DNA of 64,000 bases, from the NCBI RefSeq assembly GCF_003115775.1, contig NZ_QEES01000003.1, positions 93,416 to 157,415 on the forward strand, in the 5' to 3' direction. A program made the translations under genes and the position numbers. The first letter of the stretch is position 1. Each line of letters begins with the position of its first letter. The stretch comes from Cellulomonas sp. WB94 (GTDB taxonomy: Bacteria; Actinomycetota; Actinomycetes; Actinomycetales; Cellulomonadaceae). Below are positions 1-11,221 of this stretch, one piece after another. The notes below the pieces were generated by a model. The model was not told the origin of the DNA and ran no database searches. It worked only from the letters and a program-made list of their open reading frames with translations.

Positions 1-1929
1 GTGGGTGTCGCGGCCGTTCATCGGGTTGGCACCCGGCGCGAACGGCTCGCCGCGGCGGCGACCGTCGGGGGTGTTGCCCGTGGCCTTGCCGTAGACGACG
101 TTCGAGGTGATGGTCAGGACCGACTGCGTGTGCAGCGAGTCGCGGTAGGTCTTCTGCGCACGAATCTTGTCCATGAAGCTCGTGACGACCTGGATCGCGA
201 TGTCGTCCGCACGGTCGTCGTCGTTCCCGAACATCGGGAACTCGCCTTCGACCGTGTAGTCGGTCACGAGGCCCGACTCGTCGCGCACGGGGCGCACGGT
301 CGCGTACTTGATCGCGGAGAGCGAGTCGGTGACGACCGAGAGGCCGGCGATGCCGCAGGCCATGGTGCGCAGGATGGTCCGGTCGTGCAGGGCCATCTCG
401 AGACGCTCGTAGGCGTACTTGTCGTGCATGTAGTGCACGCAGTTGAGCGCGTCGACGTAGGTCTCGGCGAGCCAGTCGGTCAGCTTGTCGAACTTCTCCG
501 ACACGTCGTCGAAGTCGAGCACGTCACCGGCGACCGGCGCGCTGACCGGGGCGATCTGCTTGCCGCTGATCTCGTCACGCCCGCCGTTGATCGCGTAGAG
601 CAGCGTCTTGGCGAGGTTGACGCGCGCACCGAAGAACTGCATCTGCTTGCCGACCCGCATCGCGGAGACGCAGCAGGCGATCGCGGCGTCGTCGCCCCAG
701 CAGGAGCGGATGAGCTCGTCGGACTCGTACTGGATCGCGGAGGTGTCGATCGAGACCTGCGCGCAGAACGCCTTGAAGCCCGCGGGGAGCAGGTTGCTCC
801 ACAGGACAGTGAGGTTCGGCTCCGGCGCCGGGCCCAGGTTGTAGAGCGTCTGGAGGAAGCGGAACGAGGACTTGGTGACGAGCGGGCGCCCGTCCTCACC
901 GATGCCACCGATCGACTCGGTGACCCAGGTCGGGTCGCCCGCGAAGATGTCGTCGTACTCGGGCGTGCGCAGGAACCGGACGATCCGCAGCTTGATGACG
1001 AGGTCGTCGATGAACTCCTGGGCCTGCGACTCGGTGATCACGCCTTCGGCGAGGTCGCGCTGCAGGTAGACGTCGAGGAAGGTCGAGGTGCGACCGAGCG
1101 ACATCGCCGCACCGTTCTGCTCCTTGACCGCGCCCAGGTAGGCGAAGTAGAGCCACTGCACGGCCTCGCGGGCCGTTGCCGCGGGCTGAGAGATGTCGAA
1201 GCCGTAGGAGGCGGCCATGGCCTTGAGCTCCTGCAGCGCGCGGATCTGCTCCGCGTTCTCCTCACGGTCGCGGATGACGTCCTCGACGGAGCGCTCCATG
1301 TCCAGCTCGGCGCGCTCGATCTTCTTGGCGTTGATCAGCGCGTCGATGCCGTACAGCGCGACGCGGCGGTAGTCACCGATGATGCGGCCGCGGCCGTAGG
1401 CGTCGGGCAGGCCCGTGATGATGTGCGACGAGCGCGCGGCCCGGACGTTGGGGGGGTAGACGTCGAAGACCCCGGCGTTGTGGGTCTTGCGGTAGTCCGT
1501 GAAGATCTTCTTGATGTCCTGGGGGATCTCGTAGCCGTACGTCTTCAGCGACGTCTCGACCATGCGCCATCCGCCGTTGGGGATCATCGCGCGCTTGAGG
1601 GGGGCGTCCGTCTGCAGGCCGACGATGAGCTCGTTCGCCTGGTCGATGTAGCCGGCACCGTGCGAGGTGATGGTCCCGGGCGTCTTGTTGTCGATGTCGT
1701 AGACACCGCGCTCACGCTCCTCGGGGAACATCGCGCTCAGCGTCGTCCAGATGCCCGTGGTGCGGGGCGTGGGGCCCGCAAGGAACTCTGCGTCGCCCGT
1801 GTAGGGCGTGTAGTTGCGCTGGATGAAGTCGCGGACGTCGATCCCGTCGGACCACGGGCCTGCGACGAAGCTGCGCCAGGCACCCGCGGTGGCGTCGGTG
1901 CTGGACTGCTGGACTGCTGTGGTGGACAT
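1..1929 (-). CDS. pflB: Formate C-acetyltransferase (pyruvate formate-lyase), C-terminus beyond the window
   Basis: This glycyl-radical enzyme converts pyruvate plus CoA to acetyl-CoA plus formate in anaerobic cytosol. 643 residues are visible, starting at an ATG (1927-1929) behind a GAGGAG-type ribosome site. The adjacent catalytic cysteines lie in [12 protein letters not shown] (Cys419-Cys420, codons 670-675), at almost the same position as Cys418/419 of the E. coli enzyme. The conserved segment [15 protein letters not shown] is near the window edge. The RVSGY radical-glycine loop and about 110 residues must lie to the left of base 1. The family is usually about 760 aa, so the visible length fits an intact gene cut only by the window. 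A DevR/DosR-like palindrome sits about 60 bases upstream of the start. The activating enzyme is not in the window. Identification is secure. Confidence 0.97.
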   Translation of the reverse strand, partial: MSTTAVQQSSTDATAGAWRSFVAGPWSDGIDVRDFIQRNYTPYTGDAEFLAGPTPRTTGIWTTLSAMFPEERERGVYDIDNKTPGTITSHGAGYIDQANELIVGLQTDAPLKRAMIPNGGWRMVETSLKTYGYEIPQDIKKIFTDYRKTHNAGVFDVYPPNVRAARSSHIITGLPDAYGRGRIIGDYRRVALYGIDALINAKKIERAELDMERSVEDVIRDREENAEQIRALQELKAMAASYGFDISQPAATAREAVQWLYFAYLGAVKEQNGAAMSLGRTSTFLDVYLQRDLAEGVITESQAQEFIDDLVIKLRIVRFLRTPEYDDIFAGDPTWVTESIGGIGEDGRPLVTKSSFRFLQTLYNLGPAPEPNLTVLWSNLLPAGFKAFCAQVSIDTSAIQYESDELIRSCWGDDAAIACCVSAMRVGKQMQFFGARVNLAKTLLYAINGGRDEISGKQIAPVSAPVAGDVLDFDDVSEKFDKLTDWLAETYVDALNCVHYMHDKYAYERLEMALHDRTILRTMACGIAGLSVVTDSLSAIKYATVRPVRDESGLVTDYTVEGEFPMFGNDDDRADDIAIQVVTSFMDKIRAQKTYRDSLHTQSVLTITSNVVYGKATGNTPDGRRRGEPFAPGANPMNGRDTH

Positions 1930-1986
1930 CTCTGCTCCTCGTGGAGGTCGTCGTGCCATCAACGCTACCGAAAAGTCATGGGATGT

Positions 1987-2006
1987 CTTGGGACTTTCGC
2001 CCCGAC
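1987..2006 (-). promoter_or_regulatory. DevR/DosR-like palindrome upstream of pflB
   Basis: The 20 bases match 15 of 20 positions of the actinobacterial hypoxia box TTSGGGACTWWAGTCCCSAA (read here on the plus strand, GGGACT at 1990-1995 and CCC at 2001-2003). A weaker GGGAC-type repeat lies at 2041-2055, about five helical turns away. The placement 58-77 bases before the pflB start suits an activator site. The regulator is inferred. Confidence 0.5.
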
Positions 2007-2083
2007 GGGGGCAGCTGGCGACGTGAGACGCGTCACCATGGGTCCCGATTGTCCCTCCGAGACCCGGTCGGGCGCTACGGGTG

Positions 2084-3967
2084 TCAGCGCGCTCCGTCGA
2101 TCGCCGTCAGGACGTCTCGCGCGATGTCCTGAGGCTGGAGCCGCAGGTCCGTCGAGAGCTGCTCGGTCGTGGCGTGCCCCAGGAACGCCAGGGGGACGCC
2201 GATCGGCTGGACCGGCACGCTCAGACCTGCCGCCCGCGTCCGCTGAGCGAGCTGGGAGCCGATCCCGCCGTCGACCACGCCGTCCTCGAGCGTCACGACG
2301 TGGTCGTGCTCACCGGCGAGCTTCACCAGCGCCGACGGCACGGGCAGCGCCCAGCGAGGGTCGACGACCGTGACCCGCAGGCCGTGCGCCGCAAGCAGCT
2401 CAGCGGTCGCGATCGCGGTGTCGGCCATCGACCCGATCGAGACCACGAGGACGGACGGAGCACCGGCGGGGGCCGAGTGGCGCGCCAGCACGTCCACGCC
2501 GTCGACCTCGTCGATCGCAGGGATCGTCGCGCTCAGGGCGCCCTTCGGGTAGCGCACGACGCTCGGCGCGTCGTCGATGTCCACCGCGACCCGCAGCGCG
2601 TCGCGCAGGGTCGGCTCGTCACGCGGTGCGGCGAGGCGCAGGCCCGGCACGATGCGCAGCATCGCCATGTCCCACATGCCGTTGTGGCTCGCGCCGTCGA
2701 CGCCCGTGAGTCCCGCACGGTCGAGCACGAAGGTCACGCCGGCCTTGTGCAGCGCGACGTCCATGAGGATCTGGTCGAACGCTCGGTTCAGGAACGTCGC
2801 GTACACGGCGACGACCGGGTGGAGGCCCGCGAACGCCATACCCGCGGCCGACGTCGCCGCGTGCTGCTCGGCGATCCCGACGTCGAACGTCCGCTCGGGG
2901 AACTCCGCCGCGAACGGCGCGAGCCCGACGGGTGCGAGCATCGCGGCCGTGATCGCCACGACGTCGGGCCGACGTCGACCGATCCGGACGATCTCGTCGG
3001 CGAACACGCTCGTCCAGCCGAACCGGGACGGTGCGACCGGCAGGCCGGTCTCCGGGTGGATCTGCCCGACGGCGTGGAACCGGTCGGCGACGTCCTGCTC
3101 GGCCGGCGTGTACCCCCGACCCTTCTCGGTGATGACGTGCACGAGGACCGGCCCACCGAAGGACCTGGCGCGCTGGAGCGCCCGCTCGACCGCGGGCTCG
3201 TCGTGACCGTCGACCGGGCCGACGTACTTCAGCCCGAGGTCCTCGAACATGCCCTGCGGCGCGACGACGTCCTTGATGCCCTTCTTGAGGCCGTGCAGCG
3301 CGTCGTACGCGAACCGTCCGGGCGGGCCGGACCGCTTCAGGGTGCGCTTGCCCCACGTGAGCACGTGCTCGTACCCCTGCGTCGTGCGCAGCGTGTCGAG
3401 GTGATGGGCGAGCCCGCCGATCGTCGGCGCGTAGGAGCGCCCGTTGTCGTTGACGATGATGACGAGGCGGCGGTCCTGCGACGCCGCGATGTTGTTGAGG
3501 GCCTCCCACGCCATGCCGCCGGTCAGCGCGCCGTCGCCGATCACGGCCACGACGTGCCGGTCCCGGTGACCGAGGATCGCGTTGGCCTTCGCGATGCCGT
3601 CGGCCCAGCTGAGCGCCGTCGAGGCGTGCGAGTTCTCGACGACGTCGTGGACCGACTCCGTGCGGCTCGGGTAGCCCGACAAGCCCCCGCGCTTGCGGAG
3701 CGCAGAGAAGTCCTGGCGACCGGTCAGCAGCTTGTGCACGTACGCCTGGTGGCCCGTGTCGAACACGATGGTGTCGCGGGGTGACTCGAACACCCGGTGG
3801 ATCGCGATCGTCAGCTCGACGACGCCGAGGTTGGGGCCGAGGTGACCGCCGGTGCGGGAGACGGACTGCACGAGGAAGTCACGGATCTCCTGGGACAGCG
3901 AGCGGACCTGCGCATGCGTCAGACGCCGCAGGTCAGCGGGTGTGGCGATGCGGGCGAGAACGCCCAT
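2084..3967 (-). CDS. dxs: 1-deoxy-D-xylulose-5-phosphate synthase
   Basis: This thiamine-diphosphate enzyme condenses pyruvate and glyceraldehyde 3-phosphate, the first step of the MEP isoprenoid pathway. The product is 627 aa, normal for the family. Motifs in order are [15 protein letters not shown] near the N-terminus, the ThDP site [16 protein letters not shown], the transketolase-type glutamate in [14 protein letters not shown], and a C-terminal transketolase domain. An ATG six bases further out (3973) abuts the ribosome site GGAAGGGAG with no spacing. The inner ATG at 3967 has normal spacing and gives the usual MGVLARI start, so I chose it. A -10-like TAGAGT (4033-4038, minus strand) would give a leader of about 60 nt containing a hairpin. 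The polyprenyl synthase at 43.3 kb uses products of this pathway. Confidence 0.96.
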   Translation of the reverse strand: MGVLARIATPADLRRLTHAQVRSLSQEIRDFLVQSVSRTGGHLGPNLGVVELTIAIHRVFESPRDTIVFDTGHQAYVHKLLTGRQDFSALRKRGGLSGYPSRTESVHDVVENSHASTALSWADGIAKANAILGHRDRHVVAVIGDGALTGGMAWEALNNIAASQDRRLVIIVNDNGRSYAPTIGGLAHHLDTLRTTQGYEHVLTWGKRTLKRSGPPGRFAYDALHGLKKGIKDVVAPQGMFEDLGLKYVGPVDGHDEPAVERALQRARSFGGPVLVHVITEKGRGYTPAEQDVADRFHAVGQIHPETGLPVAPSRFGWTSVFADEIVRIGRRRPDVVAITAAMLAPVGLAPFAAEFPERTFDVGIAEQHAATSAAGMAFAGLHPVVAVYATFLNRAFDQILMDVALHKAGVTFVLDRAGLTGVDGASHNGMWDMAMLRIVPGLRLAAPRDEPTLRDALRVAVDIDDAPSVVRYPKGALSATIPAIDEVDGVDVLARHSAPAGAPSVLVVSIGSMADTAIATAELLAAHGLRVTVVDPRWALPVPSALVKLAGEHDHVVTLEDGVVDGGIGSQLAQRTRAAGLSVPVQPIGVPLAFLGHATTEQLSTDLRLQPQDIARDVLTAIDGAR

Positions 3968-3983
3968 GCGCATCTCCCTTCCT

Positions 3984-4005
3984 CGTGCGGCGACGATGCC
4001 GCACG
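3984..4005. repeat. Inverted repeat in the dxs 5' leader
   Basis: Two perfect 8-base arms (CGTGCGGC and GCCGCACG) flank a 6-base loop, 17 bases upstream of the dxs start and 41 bases downstream of the glycosyltransferase stop. It could terminate the upstream gene, fold in the dxs leader, or be an operator. There is no U-tract to decide. Confidence 0.5.
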
Positions 4006-4045
4006 TCGCAGTTGCCCCGTGGCAGCCGTCCTACTCTAGAACTCG

Positions 4046-5169
4046 TCACGCTCCCGCGCCCGCGCCATGGGCGGCGAGGTCGCGCAGCGCCCTGCCCCCG
4101 TCGACCACCGCGCGGTACATCCGCACGTAGCCGCGTGCCATCACCGGTAGGTCGAAGCACTCCTCGGCACGGGACCGGCAGTCTGCGGGATCGATCCCGG
4201 ACACGGCGTCGATCGCCTCGACGAGCTCGTCGTAGGTGTCGACGACCAGGCCCGTCACACCGTCGAGCACGACCTCGGGGACGCTCCCCCGGCGCATCGC
4301 GACGACCGGCGTGCCGCAGGCCATGGCCTCCACCATCACCATCCCGAACGGCTCCTCCCACTGGATGGGGAAGACCAGCGCGCGCGCCCCGCGAGCAGCT
4401 CCCGCTTGGCCCTGGCATCCGCCTCGCCGACGTACTCGACCCCCGCCCACAGCCTGGGCGTGATCTCCCGGGCGAAGAACTCCTTCTCGTCCGGCTCGTT
4501 GAGCTTGCCGGCGAGCACGATCGGGCTGCCCGCGGCGCGCGCCGCATCGATGGCGAGCTGGGGTCCCTTCTCGTTGCTGAACCGGCCGAGCCACAGGACG
4601 TACCCGTCGTTGTCCGCGCGGAACGGGTAGGACGACACGTCCACGGCGTTGTGAACGGTGCCGAGCCAGTCGAGCTCGCTGTTCGCCCGCCGCTGCGCGT
4701 CGGAGATCGCGATGAGTCCCACGGTGCCCCCGAGGCGCCGGTAGTAGTCGGCGTGGAACCCGGTCACGGGTCCGTGCGCTGTGATCACCGTCGGCGCGAC
4801 CCGGCCGCGCGCGAGCAGCGGGCCGGCGATCGTGTGGTCGTGCACCACGTCGACAGCGAGGTCCATGAACGCCTCCGCGGTCGCCGCGGCGTTGATGACC
4901 TCGGGGAGCGGGTCGCCCAGGGACTCGGTCGGAGGCGTGCCGAAAACCTGCACGAAGCGGTGGGCGGCCGTGCGGTTCTCGCCCGAGCCGACGAGGGTCA
5001 CCTCGTGCCCGAGCAGCGTCAGCTGGTTGACGAGGTCCGCGACGACGGACTCGATGCCGCCGTACGCTCGCGGCGGCAGCCCGAACCACGGCGGCGCCAC
5101 CATCCCGATCCGCAGCGAGCCGAGCGGCTCCGTTCCCTGAGGCAGCTTGCTCGCGAGGTCGACAGTCAT
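4046..5169 (-). pseudogene. Glycosyltransferase family 4, interrupted by a single-base frameshift
   Basis: This is a GT-B fold transferase of the GT4 family. The N-terminal half opens with MTVDLASKLPQG and contains PPRAYGGIESVVADLVNQL and HDHTIAGPLL. The C-terminal half has EEPFGMVMVEAMACGTPVVA, with the GT4 nucleotide-sugar glutamates. The halves lie in different frames. Adding one base in the G/C run at 4378-4393 restores AGARALVFPIQ and a 374-aa protein. The start ATG (5167-5169) follows AGGAGG. It is divergent from a glycogen debranching enzyme, a pairing that suggests alpha-glucan or storage-sugar metabolism. The break may be a sequencing error or a true mutation. If real, the product ends after about 270 residues without the donor-sugar site. 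The substrate is unknown. Confidence 0.85.
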
Positions 5170-5189
5170 GATGGCCCTCCTGTCACCGT

Positions 5190-5206
5190 GCATACGCGGC
5201 GTATGC
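5190..5206. promoter_or_regulatory. Perfect 17-bp palindrome between the divergent GT4 and debranching genes
   Basis: GCATACGC and GCGTATGC flank one central G. The site lies 21 bases before the glycosyltransferase start and 127 bases before the debranching gene, within the only shared intergenic region. It has the form of a dimeric repressor operator. No regulator gene is adjacent. Confidence 0.5.
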
Positions 5207-5332
5207 GTGGCACCGGCGCACAGCGTCCCCAGCCTCGTTGCTCGCCGACGCCGACGTCGGGTTCTGTGTAGGTAGGCTAATCCGGACAGTTCGTCCTCGC
5301 CTGACGTCGCGTCGCAAGAGAGCTGGGGCACG

Positions 5333-7492
5333 ATGGACACCCCGTCGTTCACACCGTTCGGACTGACCGACGACGCCCAGCTGCCCCTTCCCCCCGGCAC
5401 GGTGGCGAGCCTCGTCGAGGGCTCGTCCTTCTGTGCGAGCTCGCCGAACGGTGACATCGAGCCCGGGGAGCAGCAGGGGCTGTTCGTCCGTGACACCCGG
5501 TTGATCTCGGAGTGGCGGCTGCTGGTCGACGGGGCACCGCTGCAGCCGCTCGCGACCGTTCCCGCAGAGCCCTTCGAGGGAACGTTCGTCTGCCGCGCCG
5601 CCCCCCGCCCAGGACATGACGACGCGACAGTGATCGTGCACCGCCGCCGGTTCGTGAGCGCGGGCATGCGCGAGGACGTGACCGTGCGCAACTACGGCAC
5701 GGAGACCGCCGGGCTACGGCTGACCCTGGAGGTGGATGCGGACTTCGCCGACCTCTTCCAGGTCAAGGAGGCCCGTGGCGTGACCCGTCGAGCACATGTC
5801 CAGCACAACGCGGCGGGCAGCGATCTGCACTTCTGGTTCGAGCACGAGGGGGTGCGCCGCGGCGTGCGCATCTCGGCTCCGGGTGCCGAGGCCGCATCCC
5901 GCATCGTGTCGTTCCGGGTCGTGGCCCCCGCCCAGGGCAGCTGGACGACGACGATCGAGGTGCTGCCGAGCCTCGGGGGCTCCGAGCTCGAGGCCGCCTT
6001 CCCGGCCCACCTGCCCGTCGAGAGCGCCGCCGCGGCCGTGCGGATGCGGAGCTGGCGCGACACGGTGCCGCGCATCACGGTGGAGAACCGCCTGTTCCAG
6101 CTCGCGCTCGACCAGAGCGAGCGGGATCTCGGTGCACTGCGGATCGTCGACCTCGCTCACCCGGAGGACGACGTCGTCGCCGCCGGGGCCCCCTGGTTCA
6201 TGGCGTTGTTCGGCCGCGACTCGTTGATCGCGAGCTGGATGGCCGTGTCGGTCGCGCCGAACCTCGCGCTCGGGACCTTGCGCACGCTCGCCCGCATGCA
6301 GGGCAAGCGCGTCGACCCGATGACCGAGGAGGAGCCCGGTCGGATCCTGCACGAGGTGCGGGTGGGTATCGACCTGACCCTCGCGCTCGGCGGGGAGTCC
6401 GTCTACTACGGCTCGATCGACTCGACCCCGCTCTTCGTCATGCTGGTGGACGAGGCCGCGCGGTGGGGCGTGCCGATGGCGGACGTCGCCGCGCTGATGC
6501 CCGCCGTCGACGCGGCCCTCGACTGGATGCGCGACTACGGCGACCGGGACGGCGACGGCTTCCTCGAGTACGGGCGCAGCACAGACCGGGGGCTGCTGCA
6601 CCAGGGCTGGAAGGACAGCCACGACGGCATCTCGTTCGCCGACGGCACCCTCGCGGTGCCGCCCATCGCCCTCGCGGAGGTCCAGGGCTACGCGTACAGC
6701 GCCTACCGTGCGCGAGCGCACCTTGCGGGCCTGCTCGGTGACCCGGCCGGAGTGAAGGCCTGGACGGCACGCGCCGCGGAGCTGCGCGCGGCGTTCGACA
6801 GGGCGTTCTGGATCCCGGACAAGCAGAGGTTCGCGCTCGCGCTCGACCACGACAAGCGCCAGGTCGACTCCTTGGTCTCGAACATGGGTCAGTGCCTGTG
6901 GTCCGGGATCGTCCTGCCCGAGCGGGCTCCGGCGGTCGCCGCGGCGCTGCTCTCACCGGACCTCTTCACCGGGTTCGGCATCCGGACGCTCGGCGTCGGG
7001 ATGGCGATGCACAACCCGGTCAGCTATCACAACGGGTCGGTGTGGCCGCACGACACGGCCCTCGCGGCCTCAGGGCTCGCCCGGTACGGGTTCGTGGACG
7101 AGTGCCTCGAGGTCGTGGACGGGCTCCTCGACGCGTCGGCCGCCTTCGGGAGCCGGCTCCCCGAGCTGTTCTGCGGTTTCGACCGACGGGACACCGGCTT
7201 CCCCGTGCCGTACCCCGCGGCGTGCACCCCCCAGGCCTGGGCGGCCGCCGCGCCGTTCCAGCTGCTGCGCACGCTGCTCCGGCTCGACCCGTGCGTGCCG
7301 CACCACACGATCCACGTGTCCCCGGCCCCGCCGTCGCTCGGCCATGTGCGCATGGACGGCGTCCCGTTCGCCGACACCCGTCTGTCCATCGAGGTGGACA
7401 CGACGGACGTGCACGTCGAAGGGCTCCCTCCGGGCGCACGCGTGACCCGTGCGCCGGAGGATCACGGGTGCGACCGCTTCTCGCCGTTGTGA
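5333..7492 (+). CDS. Glycogen debranching enzyme, amylo-alpha-1,6-glucosidase type
   Basis: A 719-aa protein with an N-terminal glycogen-debranching beta-sandwich domain (about residues 20-220, including EQQGLFVRDTRLISEW) and an (alpha/alpha)6-barrel hydrolase domain (about 260-690). Barrel motifs include WFMALFGRDSLIASW, DGFLEYGRS, LHQGWKDSHDGI and SYHNGSVWPHDTALAA, which carry the acidic residues typical of this hydrolase clan. It should hydrolyse alpha-1,6 branch points of glycogen or related glucans in the cytosol. No signal peptide is seen. Start ATG 5333 is preceded by a weak GGGG-type ribosome site. It ends 19 bases before guaB1, which has its own promoter. The divergent GT4 gene is probably functionally linked. 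Exact substrate is inferred from family and context. Confidence 0.9.
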   Translation: MDTPSFTPFGLTDDAQLPLPPGTVASLVEGSSFCASSPNGDIEPGEQQGLFVRDTRLISEWRLLVDGAPLQPLATVPAEPFEGTFVCRAAPRPGHDDATVIVHRRRFVSAGMREDVTVRNYGTETAGLRLTLEVDADFADLFQVKEARGVTRRAHVQHNAAGSDLHFWFEHEGVRRGVRISAPGAEAASRIVSFRVVAPAQGSWTTTIEVLPSLGGSELEAAFPAHLPVESAAAAVRMRSWRDTVPRITVENRLFQLALDQSERDLGALRIVDLAHPEDDVVAAGAPWFMALFGRDSLIASWMAVSVAPNLALGTLRTLARMQGKRVDPMTEEEPGRILHEVRVGIDLTLALGGESVYYGSIDSTPLFVMLVDEAARWGVPMADVAALMPAVDAALDWMRDYGDRDGDGFLEYGRSTDRGLLHQGWKDSHDGISFADGTLAVPPIALAEVQGYAYSAYRARAHLAGLLGDPAGVKAWTARAAELRAAFDRAFWIPDKQRFALALDHDKRQVDSLVSNMGQCLWSGIVLPERAPAVAAALLSPDLFTGFGIRTLGVGMAMHNPVSYHNGSVWPHDTALAASGLARYGFVDECLEVVDGLLDASAAFGSRLPELFCGFDRRDTGFPVPYPAACTPQAWAAAAPFQLLRTLLRLDPCVPHHTIHVSPAPPSLGHVRMDGVPFADTRLSIEVDTTDVHVEGLPPGARVTRAPEDHGCDRFSPL

Positions 7493-7499
7493 CGCCTCG

Positions 7500-7505
7500 T
7501 ACCCT
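7500..7505 (+). promoter_or_regulatory. -10 box of a leaderless promoter for guaB1
   Basis: TACCCT ends 6 bases before the ATG at 7512, in the short gap after the debranching enzyme stop. No Shine-Dalgarno is present. It is one of the repeated TAnnnT-plus-6-to-8 starts in this window. Confidence 0.55.
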
Positions 7506-7508
7506 TGA

Positions 7509-9655
<2,147 letters not shown>

Positions 9656-9682
9656 CACCGTCCGACCCCCAGGAGGCCCGCG

Positions 9683-10573
9683 ATGCCCGGCACGCCGCCC
9701 GCCGAGGTCGACGTCACTGTCGACCTCGTGCGCCGACTGCTGCGGGGCCAGCACCCCGACCTGGCCGAGCTGCCCCTGCGGGTCGTGGCGAACGGCTGGG
9801 ACAACGTGACGCTACGGCTCGGCGACGCGCTCGCCGTGCGGGTGCCTCGCCGCGCAATGGCCGCGCAGCTCGTCCGCCACGAGCAGCGGTGGCTGCCCGT
9901 GCTTGCTCCGAGGCTCGGTGTCGACATCCCGGTCCCGGTGCGGATCGGTCACCCGGCCGACGAGATGCCGTGGGGCTGGAGCGTCGTGCCGTGGTTCGCC
10001 GGCACGATGGTGGCGAGCGTGCCGGTCGCTGCCCGCAGCACGCTCGCACGGCCGCTCGCCGAGGTGCTCGCGCGCCTGCACGCTCCGGCACCCGACGACG
10101 CGCCGTCGAACCCGGTTCGGGGAGTCTCGCTGCGCACCCGCGACGACGCCGTGCGCGCCCGGCTCGATGCCGGCCACGTCCCCGGAGCGCACCGAGTCGG
10201 CCGGCTGTGGGACGAGCTGCTGGACACCCCGAGCTGGGCCGGCCCGGCACTGTGGATCCATGGCGACCCGCACCCGCTGAACCTCCTCGCGGGCGCTGAC
10301 GGGGGCCTGGGCGCGATCCTCGACTTCGGGGACGTCACAGCCGGCGACCCGGCCACGGACCTGGCGACCGTCTGGATGACGTTCGATGCCGCGGGCCGCG
10401 AGGAGTTCCGGGCGACCACGACCACGCTCAGCGGGACCGACCCGCACACCTGGCGGCGGGCGCGCGGCTGGGCGCTGTCCTTCGCGACGGTGTTCCTCGC
10501 GCACGGCGACGACGAGCCGCTCATGCGCCACATCGGCGAGCACACCTTGCGCGAGGTCCTCGCCGGCGACTGA
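9683..10573 (+). CDS. Aminoglycoside phosphotransferase (APH) family kinase
   Basis: A 296-aa protein of the APH/choline kinase superfamily. The Brenner-type catalytic loop is LWIHGDPHPLNLL, with the catalytic Asp and metal Asn. The metal aspartate follows in AILDFGDVTAGDPATDLA. The N-terminal lobe contains GWDNVTLRLGDALAVRVPRR with the ATP-binding lysine position replaced by Arg-rich sequence, as is common in the family. The start ATG 9683 has an AGGAGG site. It follows the Nudix gene by 27 bases and may share its transcript. The natural substrate of such chromosomal members is usually unknown. Actual aminoglycoside resistance should not be assumed. Confidence 0.85.
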   Translation: MPGTPPAEVDVTVDLVRRLLRGQHPDLAELPLRVVANGWDNVTLRLGDALAVRVPRRAMAAQLVRHEQRWLPVLAPRLGVDIPVPVRIGHPADEMPWGWSVVPWFAGTMVASVPVAARSTLARPLAEVLARLHAPAPDDAPSNPVRGVSLRTRDDAVRARLDAGHVPGAHRVGRLWDELLDTPSWAGPALWIHGDPHPLNLLAGADGGLGAILDFGDVTAGDPATDLATVWMTFDAAGREEFRATTTTLSGTDPHTWRRARGWALSFATVFLAHGDDEPLMRHIGEHTLREVLAGD

Positions 10574-10612
10574 CCCCGGGAGTCGGCCCGACGACCCGGA
10601 GCGGGGCGACGA

Positions 10613-11038
10613 CTACGCGAGGCGGCGGACCGCGGCGTACGACAGCCGCACCAGCTCGGCGAGCACCTCGAGGTCGACGTCGACCAGCCGCTTGAGGTGC
10701 AGGCTGCCCTTGCTGATCTTGTGCGGCCCGAGCGGCACGAGCATGGCGCGGTACCCGTCGGCCCCGTCGATGAGGTAGAGCGTCGTGTCCGCCTTCTTCG
10801 GCGCGAACGCGATGGCGGCGGTGTCCTCCTGGAGCCCGCTCGGGTAGCGGTACGTGTGATGGCCGAAGCCGACGACCGACGTCCCCCAGAGCACCGGCGG
10901 CTCTCCGGTGACCCGCCCGATGAGCTCGATCAGCGTGCGGGCGTCCTGCCGGCGGGCCGGGTCGGCGATCGACGCCACGAACGCCTCGACGTCCCCGCCG
11001 CGTGCCGTCCCTCTCGGGTCCTGGTCTGCCGTCGCCAT
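10613..11038 (-). CDS. DUF1801 (YdhG-like) domain protein
   Basis: A 141-aa cytosolic protein with the DUF1801 pattern: VEAFVASIADPARRQDARTL, then GEPPVLWGTSVVGFGHHTY, and a C-terminal KGSLHLKRLVDVD. The fold is YdhG/CyaY-like, but the function is unknown. The ATG at 11036-11038 fits the family start, and an in-frame upstream extension to 11176 has no family similarity. Upstream on the minus strand, CAGAAT lies 6 bases before the ATG, so the mRNA may be leaderless. It is convergent with the APH-type kinase, leaving a gap of 39 bases. Confidence 0.82.
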   Translation of the reverse strand: MATADQDPRGTARGGDVEAFVASIADPARRQDARTLIELIGRVTGEPPVLWGTSVVGFGHHTYRYPSGLQEDTAAIAFAPKKADTTLYLIDGADGYRAMLVPLGPHKISKGSLHLKRLVDVDLEVLAELVRLSYAAVRRLA

Positions 11039-11159
11039 GCCACGATTCTGCCAGCAGACCGCCCGCTCACCACGACAGGCGCGTGCCGTCGACGAACGAC
11101 CGCCGGACCAGCTCGCCGAGGACCGCACCGTCCCCGTCCGGGCGATGCGTCTGGACCCA

Positions 11160-11196
11160 CCGGAGGGCGCCCGCACCTGGTGCGAGCGCCCTCCGG
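11160..11196. terminator. Hairpin terminator downstream of acnA
   Basis: Perfect 11-base outer arms (CCGGAGGGCGC and GCGCCCTCCGG) enclose a second palindrome, CGCACC-T-GGTGCG. It starts 26 bases beyond the aconitase stop. There is no T-run, as is usual for actinobacterial terminators. Confidence 0.7.
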
Positions 11197-11221
11197 TGGC
11201 CCGTCCGGGCCGAGCAGCAGG

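Noticed and set aside
2041..2055. Second GGGAC repeat as a full DosR box
   Set aside because: The half-sites are in direct rather than inverted arrangement and miss most of the palindrome. It is reported only as support for the first site.
1..2373. Long plus-strand open frames opposite pflB and others (also 2081-3784, 12203-14287, 29217-31934, 36127-38583)
   Set aside because: These are antisense shadows of clear minus-strand genes in high-GC DNA. Their composition is Arg/Asp/Val/His-rich with no domain motifs.
4236..4463. Possible programmed frameshift in the GT4 gene
   Set aside because: No slippery heptamer or downstream structure was seen, and the repair is a plain one-base insertion in a G/C run.
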